From the NCBI GenBank assembly GCA_964247055.1, contig OZ176056.1, positions 2,294,001-2,358,000 on the forward strand: DNA of 64,000 nucleotides, given 5' to 3'. The notes under the pieces were generated by a model. It searched no databases. It saw only the letters and a program-made list of their open reading frames with translations, and was not told the origin of the DNA. Position numbers and translations under genes: made by a program. This document shows positions 12,901 through 40,794 of this stretch, in pieces. Position 1 is the stretch's first letter, and every line of letters begins with the position of its first letter. This DNA comes from Paragordius varius. Its lineage: Eukaryota; Nematomorpha.

Positions 12901-15900
12901 GGCATTCATTTATACGATATTCCTCAGCTCTACTGAATGCAAAGGGGCAACTTTCAGGTTTACACTTTAAATGATTTTGTGAAATATTTCATTTTTAATA
13001 AATTTGTTTATAAATATTTGGAATTCTATATTTTTACTTTAATATTAATAACCTATAAAAACCTTTGGTATATTACAACTCAAATTTTTTTTAACAATAT
13101 TTGCAATTTCTTAATGGTTTTTAACATATATTGGTTATTATTGAAATGGTGAAATATATTTATTTATATTTTTTACTTTTTTTGTTAATATAAAAATATT
13201 ATTCCCTTATATCTTAATCCCCCCCCTCAAATTATGTTTTTGTGCTCTCACATATTACTTAAGCTATGATAAAATTCTGATTTTTTAGTTATTTTGAATA
13301 ATACCGTAATACAATTTTGATGAAAATTTTAAATTCTGTTTTAATATTCTTTTTTTATTAAAAATAAAATGTCTTTTAAGATCCAACTTTGAGGTATTGG
13401 TCTTGTCATTCAACTTTTATTGATTTGGGACCACAAGTTTTAGATGCTGGGATGGTACCTAATGGAGCTTCATGTGCCAAAGATAGCGTATTTTTTTATT
13501 AATTTTATTTGCATAAAAATTGAAAGGATAAAAATTTATTTTTCCTAATAAAGGAAACCATATTTTTTATTTTGTTTAAAGTTTGCAAAAAATAATTTAT
13601 TTCAAAAGAAAACCATTAAATATTACAAGAAACCCAAAGTATAATAAAAAAAACTTTAATGGGCAATACTTTTTAATAAATAAGTATAACTATATTTTTA
13701 TCCGTGTTTTTGAATGTAACATATATTATTACAAATGTGAGACATAAATTAATAATTCCCGTTTTCTAATATATATCAATCCTTATTTTATCAAATATGA
13801 TTAGTCTTTAACTTTCATTTTTATTGTTAAAGATTAATCAAAAATATAGAAAATAATTTTCATCATAATGTGTTTTTTTTTAAAAAAAATTATGAATAAT
13901 TAATTATATAATGTGTTTTAGATATGTGTAAATCAAACATGTACACCCAAAAATGCATTAAAACTGCCTAAATGCCCTAAAGATTGCAATGGCAAGGGGG
14001 TACACATATATCTATTTTTATATTATGTTGTGTGTTAACATATTTAGTATGAAACTTAGAGAGTGATTTTTTAAATTATTTTTTTTGAAAAAGCCTTTAA
14101 AATATAAAATGAAAAAATTGTCAGTTTATAAGGTCCGCACTTATTTAAAACCTTAATATTACTTCAATTTCCCTAAATAATTATTTAAAAAATATTGTTA
14201 ACTTGATAAAAATGTTTTATACAAATTAATAATATTTGAACACAAAATTTTTTCAGGTTTACACTTTATATAAACAAATTTTTCAAAAATTTTCCATATG
14301 TTTATAGGGTAAATTCCTAATTTTTACCTTTTATAATCGTTTTGTAGATTTGCAATAATAAAGGACATTGTCATTGTTTCCAAGGGTTTGGCGGGTCGGC
14401 TTGTGAACGCCGTGGGCCAGGCGGAAGTCCTGATAGTGGACCTGCGACTTTTGTTAAAAGTAAAATTTATCAAATATTTATTCAGTACGCGAGTTATAAA
14501 TCAATCAATTTATCTCATAATGAAAACCGAAATCTTAAATCATTTACATCAATATACTCGGCTTTAAAATGAATTCGATATGTAAAAATTATGGTTGATA
14601 ATATGCGTATTTGCGTTATTTATATCACACCTGGTATCATTAAAGTTGTATTGCTAATTGTTTATAATTTTACAATCTTTAAGTTTCAAACGAGATTTAT
14701 CCATAGAACAATTTAAACTCCTTTTTATACTCAAAACTATATATTTTTAAACATAATAATTAAACAATATTTTAAAAAACTCTGATTTTTACGTTCAAAT
14801 ATCTCAATTTGACATTTTATTTAGAAATCAAACCGTTTGTTAAAGCAATGCTCATCATATTTTTGTGCCTACTCCCAGCGCTTATTCTATGTTCCGTTTG
14901 TGTTTATAAATGTGTTCATAGAAACCAATCCCCCTCTGCGGCCTATTATAATAGCACCTATTATAATCGTAACAAGAAAAAAGCTTATTCCACCCATGGT
15001 GATCGATTTAATTTTGGTCCTGGACCATTTATTAAAACAAATACTACTAATAAAAACAAGGAAAATTTTACCAATAATGAAGGCACAAGGCTAGTCGGGA
15101 ATAGTTTTGCGTTTTTCCACAAATTTATAAGGTTAGTTTTAATGTTTTTTTTACAGTAAAAACTGAAATTATACGGACAAAATGTGAAAATATAAAGATA
15201 AATATTTTTTTCTAAAAGACAACCATACTTTTTTTAACCTTGATATAAGTCAATATAAGTCTTTCTTTTGAATGGAAATGGATGAAATAGAGATATATAT
15301 TACTAACTCATCAATTCTATATTTTACAATTGGTTCTAACCAGCTAATATTTGAAAAGCTAAGGTTTTAAAAAGTATGGTTATCTTTTAGATAAAAATAT
15401 TCTTTATATTTTTGCGTTTTGTCCGTATAATTCAAATTTTTATAAATAAAATATTGTGATGCTTTTTTCTTAAACCACCGATAACATAATCATAATAACT
15501 ATTTTTTAAAAAATGGTAGAATATATTTATATATATATATATATACCTAATACTTTTTTTGAATTTTTAAAAAATAAGCGTTTTTATAGCACATTGTGCC
15601 AATCGAAGGGTCCAAACGAATTTCCGCAAATTTTTTTTAATTTTTCTCCAAAAATTGGCTCATAAAGAAAAATGAAAATATAAAATTTTAGATTAAATCC
15701 ATAAAATATTTTAACTTTTACCTTTATATGTATAAATATTTGATAAAAACTAATAGTTTACTAAAATTTGACACACAACATAATTTCAAAATTTAATGAT
15801 GTTGAATTATATAATTCATGTCATTATTAAACTTATAATCTTGATTAATAATACATACATTTAGAAATTTCGGAAGTATGTTATCTTTTATGGATACAAC

Positions 15901-18626
15901 TCCATCCTCAACCAATTCAAGTATAAATGCAAATTTAACAAGTGCACAACCCAATGAAAACGCCAATAAAAATATGGGCAGTTTTCCATTAAATCCAAAA
16001 TTAAATACCGCAAAAAATAGTAATTTTACGGGTAAACCTCCATTTATTCAACATGTCTTGTTTTATCCCGAAAATAAAGGCACAACAAATGCTTCCTCAA
16101 ACTTTATGAATAATATACTGCAAAATACCGATCAATTCAAACAAATTAAACCGGGTTTGTTGTAGAGTTAAAATTGCTTTCTTTGATTATCTCAAAATCT
16201 TTGTTTAAATTGATTAAGATGGATTGAAATAAAATTTTCTATTCATAAAATTTTTATTTGTTAATATATCCATACATTTATAAAATTAATTCTATTATTC
16301 TCAATCACATATGGAATCCCTAAATTTTGAAATACATTTAATTTGACACAAAAGTTAAGCGTGCTCAAAGATAATTCTAAAAGAAAACTTTATAAAACAT
16401 GATTTATACTCAAATTTATTAATCCGAAAATATATCTCTTTTATTTTATGTTAAATAAATTTTTGCTTTATATATTAAGTTTTTACTGTAATATTTCAGA
16501 TTTATCAGCATGGCCTCTTAGTGATCGCAATAGCGGAGATTTACGTCCAACCATTATTCACCCGAATTCCGCAGAAACCATTGTAAAACAAGAAATTCCT
16601 GTCAATACAGAAAATTTATTAAGTTCTGGATTATTTCAACCTATTAGACCGGCTCCACCCCCTCCCCCCTCCACTCAACAAAATAATGCGAATAATCAAA
16701 AGAAGAAACGAAAAAATAAAAAAATTATAAATGGTAATAATGATAAAAATGATAGAAATGCTTTATTATTAATAAGTGAAAACGAAAAAACTCAACAAAA
16801 TTTGGAGCACTTTTTTGAACGTCAAAAAGTTGCAAATAATACGCTTGAAGTTAAAAACAACAATGGTCAAAATTTATCGTCTCTAAACCGAAATAATTCC
16901 AATGTTAGCCGAATAAATAATGGGGCTAGGCCTGTGGGAGGACCCCCACCCATTCCTGAAAATTCTAAAATGTTGCTAAATAAAAATACACGTAAATTAC
17001 TTTTTTGAAATTTTATTATATGAAAAAAGCTTTTTTTATTTTAATATTATTAAATTACTATATGCAGAAAATAAGACTATTATATAAAAAAAGATATTTT
17101 TTGATCCTAATTATTCCAATATAATATAAATGATAATTTTTGAATTATTTTATTTATATTTTGGTGTCAACAATTTTCATTTCTATATTTAATTCTTAAC
17201 CCAAACGATAGGCCTAAAAAATAATTAATGTATAAAAAATCATGGTTTAATTTATAAAAAACAGTAAAAAGAAATTATAGAGGCAAAAAAATTCTAAAGA
17301 CAAAATATTTTTTAAAGCCGACTTATAATAGTTAAATTTTTTTAACTAACAATTTTCAATTTTAAATGTTACATTTTTGTTCCATTATCTGCAATATAAA
17401 CGATAAGTTATAATCAAAAAATCATGTTCTAAAAAATATGGTTGAATTCAAAAAAATGTATTTATGTTTACATTTTGTCTGTATAATGTTATTTTCACTT
17501 TTGTTATACTTTTAATTTACTGTACAGTAAAAATTGAAATTATACGGACAAAATGTAAAAATATATAGACAAATTTTTTTTCAAAAGACAACCATACTTT
17601 TTAAACCTTAATTCCTATAGATTTAATTACAATCGTAAAATATATAATTGATTGTGTTACCAATTTACATTTCTATACTATACTTTGTAGTTTAAAACAA
17701 TGATTTATATTAAAAAAAATCAAGATTAAAAAAGTACAGTGTTGTCTTTTAGAAAAAAATATTTGTCTTTATATTTTCACGTTTTCTCCGTATAGCTTCA
17801 ATTTTTACGGTAATATCATATTTAGATATACCTTTACCATCAAACACTATTAACACGTTGAACAATTCCAATAATTCTCATTTATATCAAAATGTAATAC
17901 CCACATCAAACCTCAATAATAATATCAATAATTTCACAATTTCTGACACTGAAAAAAGTTCACCTCCTCTCATTATGCCTCGAAAAAATATGATGGATAC
18001 TCAACCTTTAACACCAAATTCAGGTTTTTATTTTGATTAAAAAAATAAAACTTAAATTATAAACATAAAACGTAAAATAGTAAGAAAGACAAATGATTTT
18101 TGGAACAAAAAGACATCAATAATATTTTTTATGTATTTTTTTGTAAATTATTGATAACCTATTTTTATGGTTTAAGGACTAATCTATATATTAACTCGTT
18201 AATTCACTATTGTATTTAGTAAGTATACATTGATAAAAAGATATTAATTATTGCCAAATAGCATATGTAGCAAAGAGATTATTGGCGATTAATAGTAAAA
18301 AGTGAAAAAAATAACTATAAGCCAATAATACTGTCTTTTGTTGTATACGCTATTTGACAATCATTAATAACTTTCTAGAAATGTAAACTTACTCATACTG
18401 TAATAATATGGAAATATCATGAAATTAATAGTTATATTGACCCCAGTTTTCTATATAATTTTAAATTTTAAAGTGATTTTAAGTTATTTTTCTTATTAAC
18501 CATTATAAAAAAGGTGGTGTTACACGAACAAATCCACAAACAAAAAATTCAAACGCTAAAGTTCAAAGAAACGAATCCACCGTTTCCCGCATGGCTAGGA
18601 TGTTTGAAGCTGGTAATGGTAAATAG
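1230..18626 (+). CDS. ADAM metalloprotease/disintegrin, meltrin-like (3' part, 16 exons)
   Basis: Membrane-anchored ADAM of the ADAM9/12/19 type, from the end of the protease domain onward (CSLQYL, RGMDACL). Exons: 1230-1401, 3590-3685, 4244-4394, 5823-6109, 7075-7177, 8692-8867, 11698-11972, 12821-12957, 13381-13487, 13922-13999, 14348-14459, 14825-15131, 15865-16154, 16500-16991, 17826-18023, 18514-18626. Phases all agree and give 1030 codons plus TAG. Order: disintegrin (CGNGFLEPGEECDCG; loop CRPSQGICDLPEYC, no RGD), Cys-rich region (GHCWSGQC, LLWGP, DCGYN, CGRLHC), EGF-like module (CPKDCNGKGICNNKGHCHC), TM helix at about residues 572-594, then a ~435-residue Asn-rich tail with proline-rich SH3-type motifs (RPAPPPPPS, GGPPPIPE). 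Two Asn-rich inserts interrupt the Cys-rich region (exons 4-5 and most of exon 7). Whether the missing protease domain is active cannot be seen. Nematode unc-71 or adm-2 could be the orthologue; I cannot decide. Confidence 0.9.
1343..3490 (+). repeat. exon-tail array 1 (ADAM disintegrin exon end + donor + intron start)
   Basis: The last ~58 bases of the exon ending at 1401 (TGTGGAAACGGTTTCTTAGA ... CTTCCTGAG) recur downstream with copy ends near 1560, 1731, 2040, 2361, 2540 (diverged), 2712, 3024 and 3337, plus a partial at 3460-3490. Each complete copy is followed by the same donor-like GTTTTTTT and intron start. Spacing is about 170-320 bp. The blocks starting near 2655 and 2966 are almost identical over ~311 bp, which implies a recent duplication. 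Only the first copy has an acceptor and is used in the model. Confidence 0.9.
3775..4212. mobile_element. MITE-A copy (TA-flanked, CAGTAAAAA ends), expanded
   Basis: Starts TACAGTAAAAACTGAAATTA, followed by a CGGACAAAAT block, and ends with the complement (TTTTGTCCGTAC ... AACTGTA). It carries (TA)n runs at 3894-3920 and 3966-3985 and extra sequence, so it is longer than the ~290-bp norm. TA duplication and CAGT ends suggest a Tc1/mariner-type non-autonomous element. Confidence 0.75.
4866..5170 (+). mobile_element. GIY-YIG endonuclease fragment, Penelope-like retroelement remnant
   Basis: Within ADAM intron 3, the plus strand reads RPGIYKVYCECGKSYIG, the GIY-YIG nuclease core as found at the C-terminus of Penelope-like elements, followed by relics resembling the usual downstream ALNYGH and NDIE motifs. 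No reverse transcriptase is visible nearby. Short hairpins follow (GTGTGAA/TTCACAC and GGAACTCAA/TTGAGTTCC near 5190-5265). It is a broken, old fragment. Confidence 0.6.
6085..6640 (+). repeat. exon-tail duplication 2 (ADAM exon ending at 6109)
   Basis: The exon end GATTCCTTGACT plus GTAAA and roughly 200 bases of intron are repeated about 300 bp later (GATTCCTTGACTGTAAATAA near 6400). The shared intron block AATCCAGTCAAACATTG, followed by TTTTCCCATAAAAA, occurs near 6314 and 6556. There is a single extra copy. The second copy is preceded by TTTTTTCAG, but using it as a 20-nt exon would break the frame. Confidence 0.75.
7640..8680. repeat. ~150-bp tandem repeat in ADAM intron 5
   Basis: About seven units share AATATAATTATTATGTCCAA, AATTACAACAT and CAATAAACTTTGATAGTA, at irregular spacing of about 140-160 bp. 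Units end in GGCATTTAAATTTAATGC. The array stops just before the acceptor of the exon at 8692. I see no exon-derived part in it, unlike the exon-tail arrays. Confidence 0.7.
8788..10890 (+). repeat. exon-tail array 3 (ADAM exon ending at 8867)
   Basis: The last ~80 bases of the exon (ending CGACAAAGAGCTAAACGACA, ATCTAAT) with the GTAATTTT donor and ~130 bases of intron recur about nine times: the CGACAAAGAGC motif or its variants lies near 8841 (real), 9071, 9331, 9556, 9797, 10007, 10221, 10440, 10641 and 10840. Spacing is about 200-260 bp, and the last copies are the most diverged. No copy shows the TTTCACTTAG acceptor of the real exon. Confidence 0.9.
11001..11153. repeat. ~150-bp hairpin element
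   Basis: A long imperfect inverted repeat: TTATTTCACACTATA ... CTAGTGTATGG, a ~45-base AT loop, then CCATACACTCGTGTG ... TATAGTGTGAAATAA. Likely a short MITE or foldback element. One copy in the window, in ADAM intron 6. Confidence 0.65.
12436..12715. mobile_element. MITE-A copy, worn ends
   Basis: Contains GAAATTATACGGACAAAATG at the left and TTTTGTCCGTATAATTTCAA at the right, with the family's internal ATCATGATTTAATAAGTA and GTTGTCTTT. The outermost CAGT is not intact. It lies in ADAM intron 7. Confidence 0.75.
15152..15443. mobile_element. MITE-A copy
   Basis: Left end TACAGTAAAAACTGAAATTA, right inverted end TTTGTCCGTATAATTCAAAT. It starts 20 bases after the ADAM donor at 15131, in the intron after the TM exon. 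Confidence 0.8.
17264..17515. mobile_element. MITE-A copy, old
   Basis: Diverged relative of the adjacent copy: CAGTAAAAAGAAATTATAGA at the left and TTTTGTCTGTATAATGTTAT at the right. Both ends are worn. It sits directly next to the better-preserved copy at 17523. Confidence 0.55.
17523..17812. mobile_element. MITE-A copy, near complete (290 bp)
   Basis: TACAGTAAAAATTGAAATTA at the left and TTCAATTTTTACGGTA at the right, with TA on both sides. It ends 13 bases before the ADAM exon at 17826, so the element supplies the upstream part of that acceptor region. Confidence 0.85.
18225..18385. repeat. 160-bp inverted repeat inside the last ADAM intron
   Basis: Left arm TACATTGATAAAAAGATATT ... TTATTGGC; right arm GCCAATAATACTG ... 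TTTCTAGAAATGTA. About 60 bases per arm with mismatches. Probably an old MITE. The sequence between 18627 and 20033 holds the convergent 3' ends of ADAM and PDE3 plus one MITE-B copy. Confidence 0.55.
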
Positions 18627-18659
18627 AAATCGACAAAGTTTTCTAAGCTTAAATTTCCC

Positions 18660-18665
18660 AATAAA
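18660..18665 (+). terminator. candidate poly(A) signal of the ADAM gene
   Basis: AATAAA 34 bases after the TAG stop. A second AATAAA lies at 19079-19084. Such hexamers are frequent in this AT-rich DNA, so this is only a candidate. Confidence 0.35.
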
Positions 18666-19189
18666 ATAATTAAAAGAGTGTTTACCTAACATATTGGGAA
18701 TATTTTTAATATTCACAAATATAAAAATAGTGTAATATTATCATGCAACCACAGATACTCATTTTATTTAATTTACTAATTTATTATGTATACTATACTA
18801 TATTAACGTTGACTATCGATCGACTTTTATCACATACATTTTAACGCACTTTAAATTATTTTTTGGGAAAAATGTTGATACTGATTGTTGATTTTTTTCT
18901 TATAAAAATAAAAAAGTTGTCTCCGCTATTTTTATCTATATATAACTTTCCCGGTACTTTTAAAACGATTTGCGTAAATGTTTAATGTATTACTATGAAA
19001 TATACAATGTCCATTAATATACTGCATTGATTATAATAACTGTGTGTCACACAAAACAACAATAATATATGTATTTGTAAATAAATTTTTATTTTCTATA
19101 ATATTTTATTTTTTATAATATTTGTAATGAAAGGGATTTTTTCTAATTTTTTTATAACATTTGGAACTTGAAATTATAAACATAATTTT

Positions 19190-19460
19190 TATATCCATTT
19201 ACAATTATTATTCACACTCGAAGAATTCAAATTCATCCTAAAAAAAATATGTGTTTTCGGGCTAATATAACTCATCATTAATAAGAAATATATTCTTATG
19301 GCATAGTTTATTATTTTTTCAGTATTATATTAATTTTAAACGAAATTTCATTTTATAAAAAAATAGAGATAATTTTTTAATTCTAAAAAACACATAAATT
19401 ATTTTAGGGTGAATTTAAATTGTTCAAGGGTGAATGTGAACTGTAAATGGTATATATAGT
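19190..19460. mobile_element. MITE-B copy
   Basis: Ends are TATCCATTTACAATTATTAT and the inverted CTGTAAATGGTATATA. Inside are TTCAAATTCATCCTAAA and GGGTGAATTTAAATTG, TAACTCATCATTAATAAG, and CATAGTTTATTATTTTTTCA. It lies between the convergent ADAM and PDE3 3' ends. Confidence 0.75.
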
Positions 19461-20033
19461 ATTTTAACCATAGTTTTGGTTTTAAAACAGGTTAAATTTT
19501 CATATTTAACATGTAATTGAATAAAAGGATATATATATAATAATTTATTTGGTATAATATACAGCACATTTTTCAATATTCATTTTGTTATAATAACTTT
19601 GTTTTTCTTGTCTAATATGATTTATTCAATTAGCATTTACATATATATAACAGAGAGAGGCAGTTAGCAAGAAAGGGGGCATTATTAAAAAAGGGGACAT
19701 ATGGATAAACGAATGTTTGGGGGCATATTTAAGAGACACTTATATAGTTAATAATAATATATAGATTACACAGATATTTATATTTATATATGCTATAAAA
19801 TAATCCTTATTTGATAAATAATACATAGACGATATACTTAATAATGAGGATTTTACTGCAGCAAATATTTTTATATATAAAAATAGAGCTATTTAAGGGT
19901 AGCATTAATAAATATTAAACATATATCATTCATTCATTTAGCAACTAAGAAACCTTTTTATGACACATTTTGTAGTTATTATTATGCACAATCAAAAAAA
20001 TATTAATTTTTAATTATATCTTTTAATCTATTT

Positions 20034-37090
<17,057 letters not shown>

Positions 37091-37380
37091 ATTCAAAAAT
37101 ATTGAGAGAAAAAAGTAAATGCATAAATTGATTAAGAGAAATTATCGATCACCAAAGTCAATGTGGTAGCTTATTAGGTTAATAACCTTGCTATCATATG
37201 CTTTTATCCCATTAACAAAATTTACCTGATGGTAAAAATGCAACAGTTTTTAGGGAAGATTTGCCTAATTGATTGATGATAATAATGATTTGATAAAAAA
37301 ATTTAAACGTAAAAGATGATAATAAATAGTTAATATTTTATATGGTATATATAATTTTATTTTGTTACATCTAGTTTAAA

Positions 37381-37464
37381 GTCAGGATGGCCGAGTGGTC
37401 TAAGGCGCTGCGTTCAGGTCGCAGTCCACTTATGTGGGCGTGGGTTCAAATCCCACTTCTGACA
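37381..37464 (+). tRNA. trnL-CAG: tRNA-Leu (anticodon CAG)
   Basis: An 84-base cloverleaf with a long variable arm. The acceptor stem GTCAGGA pairs with TTCTGAC, with A as discriminator base. The D arm contains TGGCCGAGTGG (A box), the anticodon stem CTGCG/CGCAG encloses TTCAGGT, and the T arm GTGGGTTCAAATCCCAC holds the B box. The anticodon CAG is at 37415-37417. Runs of T after the gene (37465-37480) can serve as Pol III terminator. No intron. It lies 290 bp upstream of the PDE3 start codon, on the opposite strand. Confidence 0.97.
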
Positions 37465-37489
37465 AATTTTTATTTTTTTATTAATTAAA

Positions 37490-38800
37490 TAAATACAAAT
37501 CGCATGTATTTACAAATCAACTTCAAAAAACAAATTAAAATATTAATCAAAATTTTATATACAGACGGATTAATGATAAATCATAATTTTATAATTTTTT
37601 TTAAATATATAATAATTAAATGAAACTTTGACGAAATTGGCCCTAAGAAACACTTTTAATATTGGCTCTGGATTGATTTTGCATGTTTTAAGTGGTTTAA
37701 TATCATATGTATACATATAAAATTTTCCAAAAGCTTTTATGTATCACACTGGATTATGCGATGATGTCGCCATACATAAATGTGCTGACTTTGAAGAGCC
37801 ATTTTCCGAAATGTAAGTCAATAAAAATATGAAATCAATATTTTTATTCATTTACAAATGCGCCTAACATAGTCTAACAATTTATACCCGTGTGTCCATC
37901 CCTTGTTAATAGCTTTTAAGCAAAAATCTATCATGGCAAAAAATCTGGTGTCATACACTTTGATCGAAGTCTTAGAAATTAATTATCCTTTTTAAAAAAT
38001 TAAAAAAAATCTATTTCGTTACCCTACAGATTTATTTATTTATAAAATGTAAAATGGTGGGGTTGTAAACTAATTTTTTCGTGACTGTGGGCTCATTTTA
38101 TATATACCGAGCGTGGTTGACCACTTTTTTACATTGATTCTGTTATTCCCAAAGGAAAATTTGTGCCGAAAATTACCCCAAAATTATTTTTTAAAAGGAA
38201 TTATCAAAAAAATTTATGTTATTATTTATTTAATAAATATATTGCAATATTTGTACACCTTAGTGAACCCTTGTGTAGACCCTTCTCTATGTAAAATATA
38301 CCCCCTCTTTTAATAAAATTGTTAATATGTCTTTTCCATTTAAATTCAACAATGGCCATTTGCATTCCTTTACGATTGCGCTAATCTAAGTGGACCGCAT
38401 GTATGAGGTGTCGTTTCGCATAAGCCTTATTAATGCGGGGAGGAGGCGCAAGAAAGTGATGGTTGATTGTGTGGAAAACTTATATTAGCATAAGGTCGGC
38501 AAAGGCAAAAATAGACCAAAATATAAATCAATTTTGGATCAAAACATTCCTTTTGTATTAAAAAAAGTATTTTTGATATGATAAACAAGGCAAACATAAA
38601 TTTATGCGCTATTAAAAATAAGAGGTATGAGAGTAACGCTGGGGAAACGGATAAGCACATTCCGATTCCAAAGTAAAAAGTATTTAAATGATTTATAAAT
38701 ACGTCGACATAAACTCCCTTTTTTAAACTAAACACTCGGTTTTCTGAAAAAGGGAAGTATCCAAAATTGTTAGTTCGAACGACTCCAGAAAAGTGAACCC
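37490..38800. other. intergenic, no gene recognised
   Basis: From the tRNA to the ~150-bp repeat array. It is noticeably richer in G and C after 38340. A 130-codon minus-strand ORF (38822-38430) with hydrophobic stretches starts within the repeat array. It resembles nothing I know and has no supporting splice context. Confidence 0.4.
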
Positions 38801-38804
38801 ATTC

Positions 38805-39545
38805 AGTTTCAATAGTGTACATTTTATAATGTTTTACAGCTAAGGGCGGCTAAGCCCTTTTTCGCCCCTGAGTTCATCCTCTCCCATGTAAAAATAGTTT
38901 TAACAATTTTTGGCTTTGAAACACGAATACAAAAACGTGAGGGCACAATCAGTTTCAATGAGTACTTTTTTAATTACAATTGCGCCTAGGCTGACTAAGC
39001 CCTTTCAAATATTCCCTCAATTAAGCCCCACTTAACATGAAAATAGGTACTTTAAATTGTTGACGTTGAATCGAATTTCGGTTAAGCGTAAAGGCCAACT
39101 TAATTTAAAAATGCTAATTTTTATACCAATTATAAATGCGCCGAGGGTGACTATGCCATATTTAAGAACTAGCCCCTCTCTCCAGCCCTGCTCTGAATAT
39201 TAATCATAAACTCTTTTCTCATATCCTTTCCTTCTCCCATAAAACTTAGAGGTCTATTCAGTTTCTATAATAATTTTTTAATTTGTTTAATTTTGCGACA
39301 GTGGCTGCCCCTTTTTGAATTAGCAGTTCCGTACCCTCCCCCCTATGTAAACATAGTTATTTTTTGAATTTCGGCTTTTAAACACGATTTCAGAAAAAGT
39401 GTCGGCAACATAGTTTCAATTAATATTTATTAAAATTGCGCCTACCCTTTTTTAATAGCCCCTGAATTTAGTCTCTCTTAGCGTGAAAATAGAGGCTTTA
39501 CAATAACATTAACGTTGAAGCATTTTTGTCCGAAACCTGTAGGCT
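38805..39545. repeat. ~150-bp diverged tandem repeat, about five units
   Basis: CAGTTTCAAT or variants recur near 38806, 38950, 39258 and 39411, with a degenerate unit near 39105, so the period is 145-157 bp. Further unit landmarks are TGCGCCTAGG/GCGCCGAGGG/GCGCCTACCC, a CCCCTGAGTTC-type block, TGAAAATAG and GGCTTTGAAACACGA. Base composition is less AT-rich than the rest of the window. Confidence 0.65.
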
Positions 39546-39950
39546 TGACAAAAGAAATTAATAACCATATCTCCTTAATTTAGTTAGAAATTAGGTTTTA
39601 ATAAAATTTATTTTGTATTTGAAATAATTATAGTATCTCATATGAAACAATTAATGAGTCTAAACATGTTATAAAAATTAAAATCATTCAAAAACAATTA
39701 TTTTTTCAATTAAAGCTTGGACATTAAATTACTAAGAAGTTCTGGAATAACATGGATTATTTCTGTTTTCGATTGTAAAACCATCCAAATTTTTTATCTA
39801 CACTTTAGAAATAATTGACTCAACTGGGTACATCTAAATAGGCTTATTACCCTGTTAAGAACTCAATAAATATCACACCTGATCATGCAATCAAGCAAAT
39901 AAATATATTCTCCCTATCGTTATGTACGGTATTTATCTTCCATTTTTTAT

Positions 39951-40110
39951 TTAACACTTGGATACAACACATTCATTTTAGTCTTTCGATTCAAATTGGG
40001 GTAGTTGGATACCCCAGGCCTGTTTAAAATTAAATTCTTTAAAAAATATGGAAGCAATAGAAACCTTGGCAATATTTTGCACTTATATAACATTAATAAA
40101 CCATTAAAAA
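39951..40110 (+). mobile_element. MITE-C, left-end fragment
   Basis: TTAACACTTGGATACAACAC, then GGGGTAGTTGGATACCCC and TTTTGCACTTATATAACATT, as at the start of complete copies; truncated after ~155 bases, next to an inverted copy. Confidence 0.8.
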
Positions 40111-40137
40111 TATTAACAATATTTGATATTATTATTT

Positions 40138-40676
40138 TAGCACTACGATTCAAATTGGGGTATCTAAATACACCAGACTATATAAGTTGATATTTTTAAA
40201 AAAACTACTGTAAGAAACGGTTCCAATTTTAATTTATGCTTCTATCCTAATAAAATAAAAATAAACCGAATCCAAATAAAATTTAGTTTAGAAAAAAAGT
40301 TCCATATCAAACTACTTCAACGCCATTTTTATTTTACAACATTTTTGCAAAATATCGAATTTTTAAAGCTAATTTTTTATCTAAATCACATCAAATTTGC
40401 AAGAAACAGAAAAAGTCGATTATTTTGTATTATTTTTAAATTTTGCAAATGCACATATGTCATGTTGATTAAATTTTTACCGTTGGGTGTTGCCTTAAAA
40501 TAAGTAATATTTAGTATTTTTGAATGATTATTTTATATATAAATGTTATACAAGTGCAAACTTTTGCCATGGTTTCAGTTCCTTCCATAGTTTTTAAAGT
40601 TTTTACTTATAAACAGGCCTGGGTATAACCCCAATTTGAATCAAAGGAGTGAAGTGATTGTGTTGTATCCAAGTAT
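40138..40676 (-). mobile_element. MITE-C copy, inverted
   Basis: Begins AGCACTACGATTCAAATTGG, GGGTATCTAAATACACCAGA and runs to GTGTTGTATCCAAGTATGAA. Opposite orientation to the fragment just before it. Terminal TTAA is worn at both ends. Confidence 0.8.
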
Positions 40677-40794
40677 GAAGCATGTTTTTGATTGCGTATA
40701 CGTGCATCAAGATATTAACGAGAACTGACTTTATTGTAATGATAAATAAATTACATTCATAAAATCAAACCCTGTTTAAGCTTAATTTTAACTT

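Noticed and set aside
14837-15094. Second ORF overlapping the ADAM transmembrane exon
   Set aside because: Shifted frame of the same exon; the ADAM frame has the TM helix and correct phases.
38430-38822. 130-codon minus-strand ORF with hydrophobic stretches
   Set aside because: Starts inside the ~150-bp repeat, no recognisable domain, no splice context; chance in a locally less AT-rich stretch is likely.
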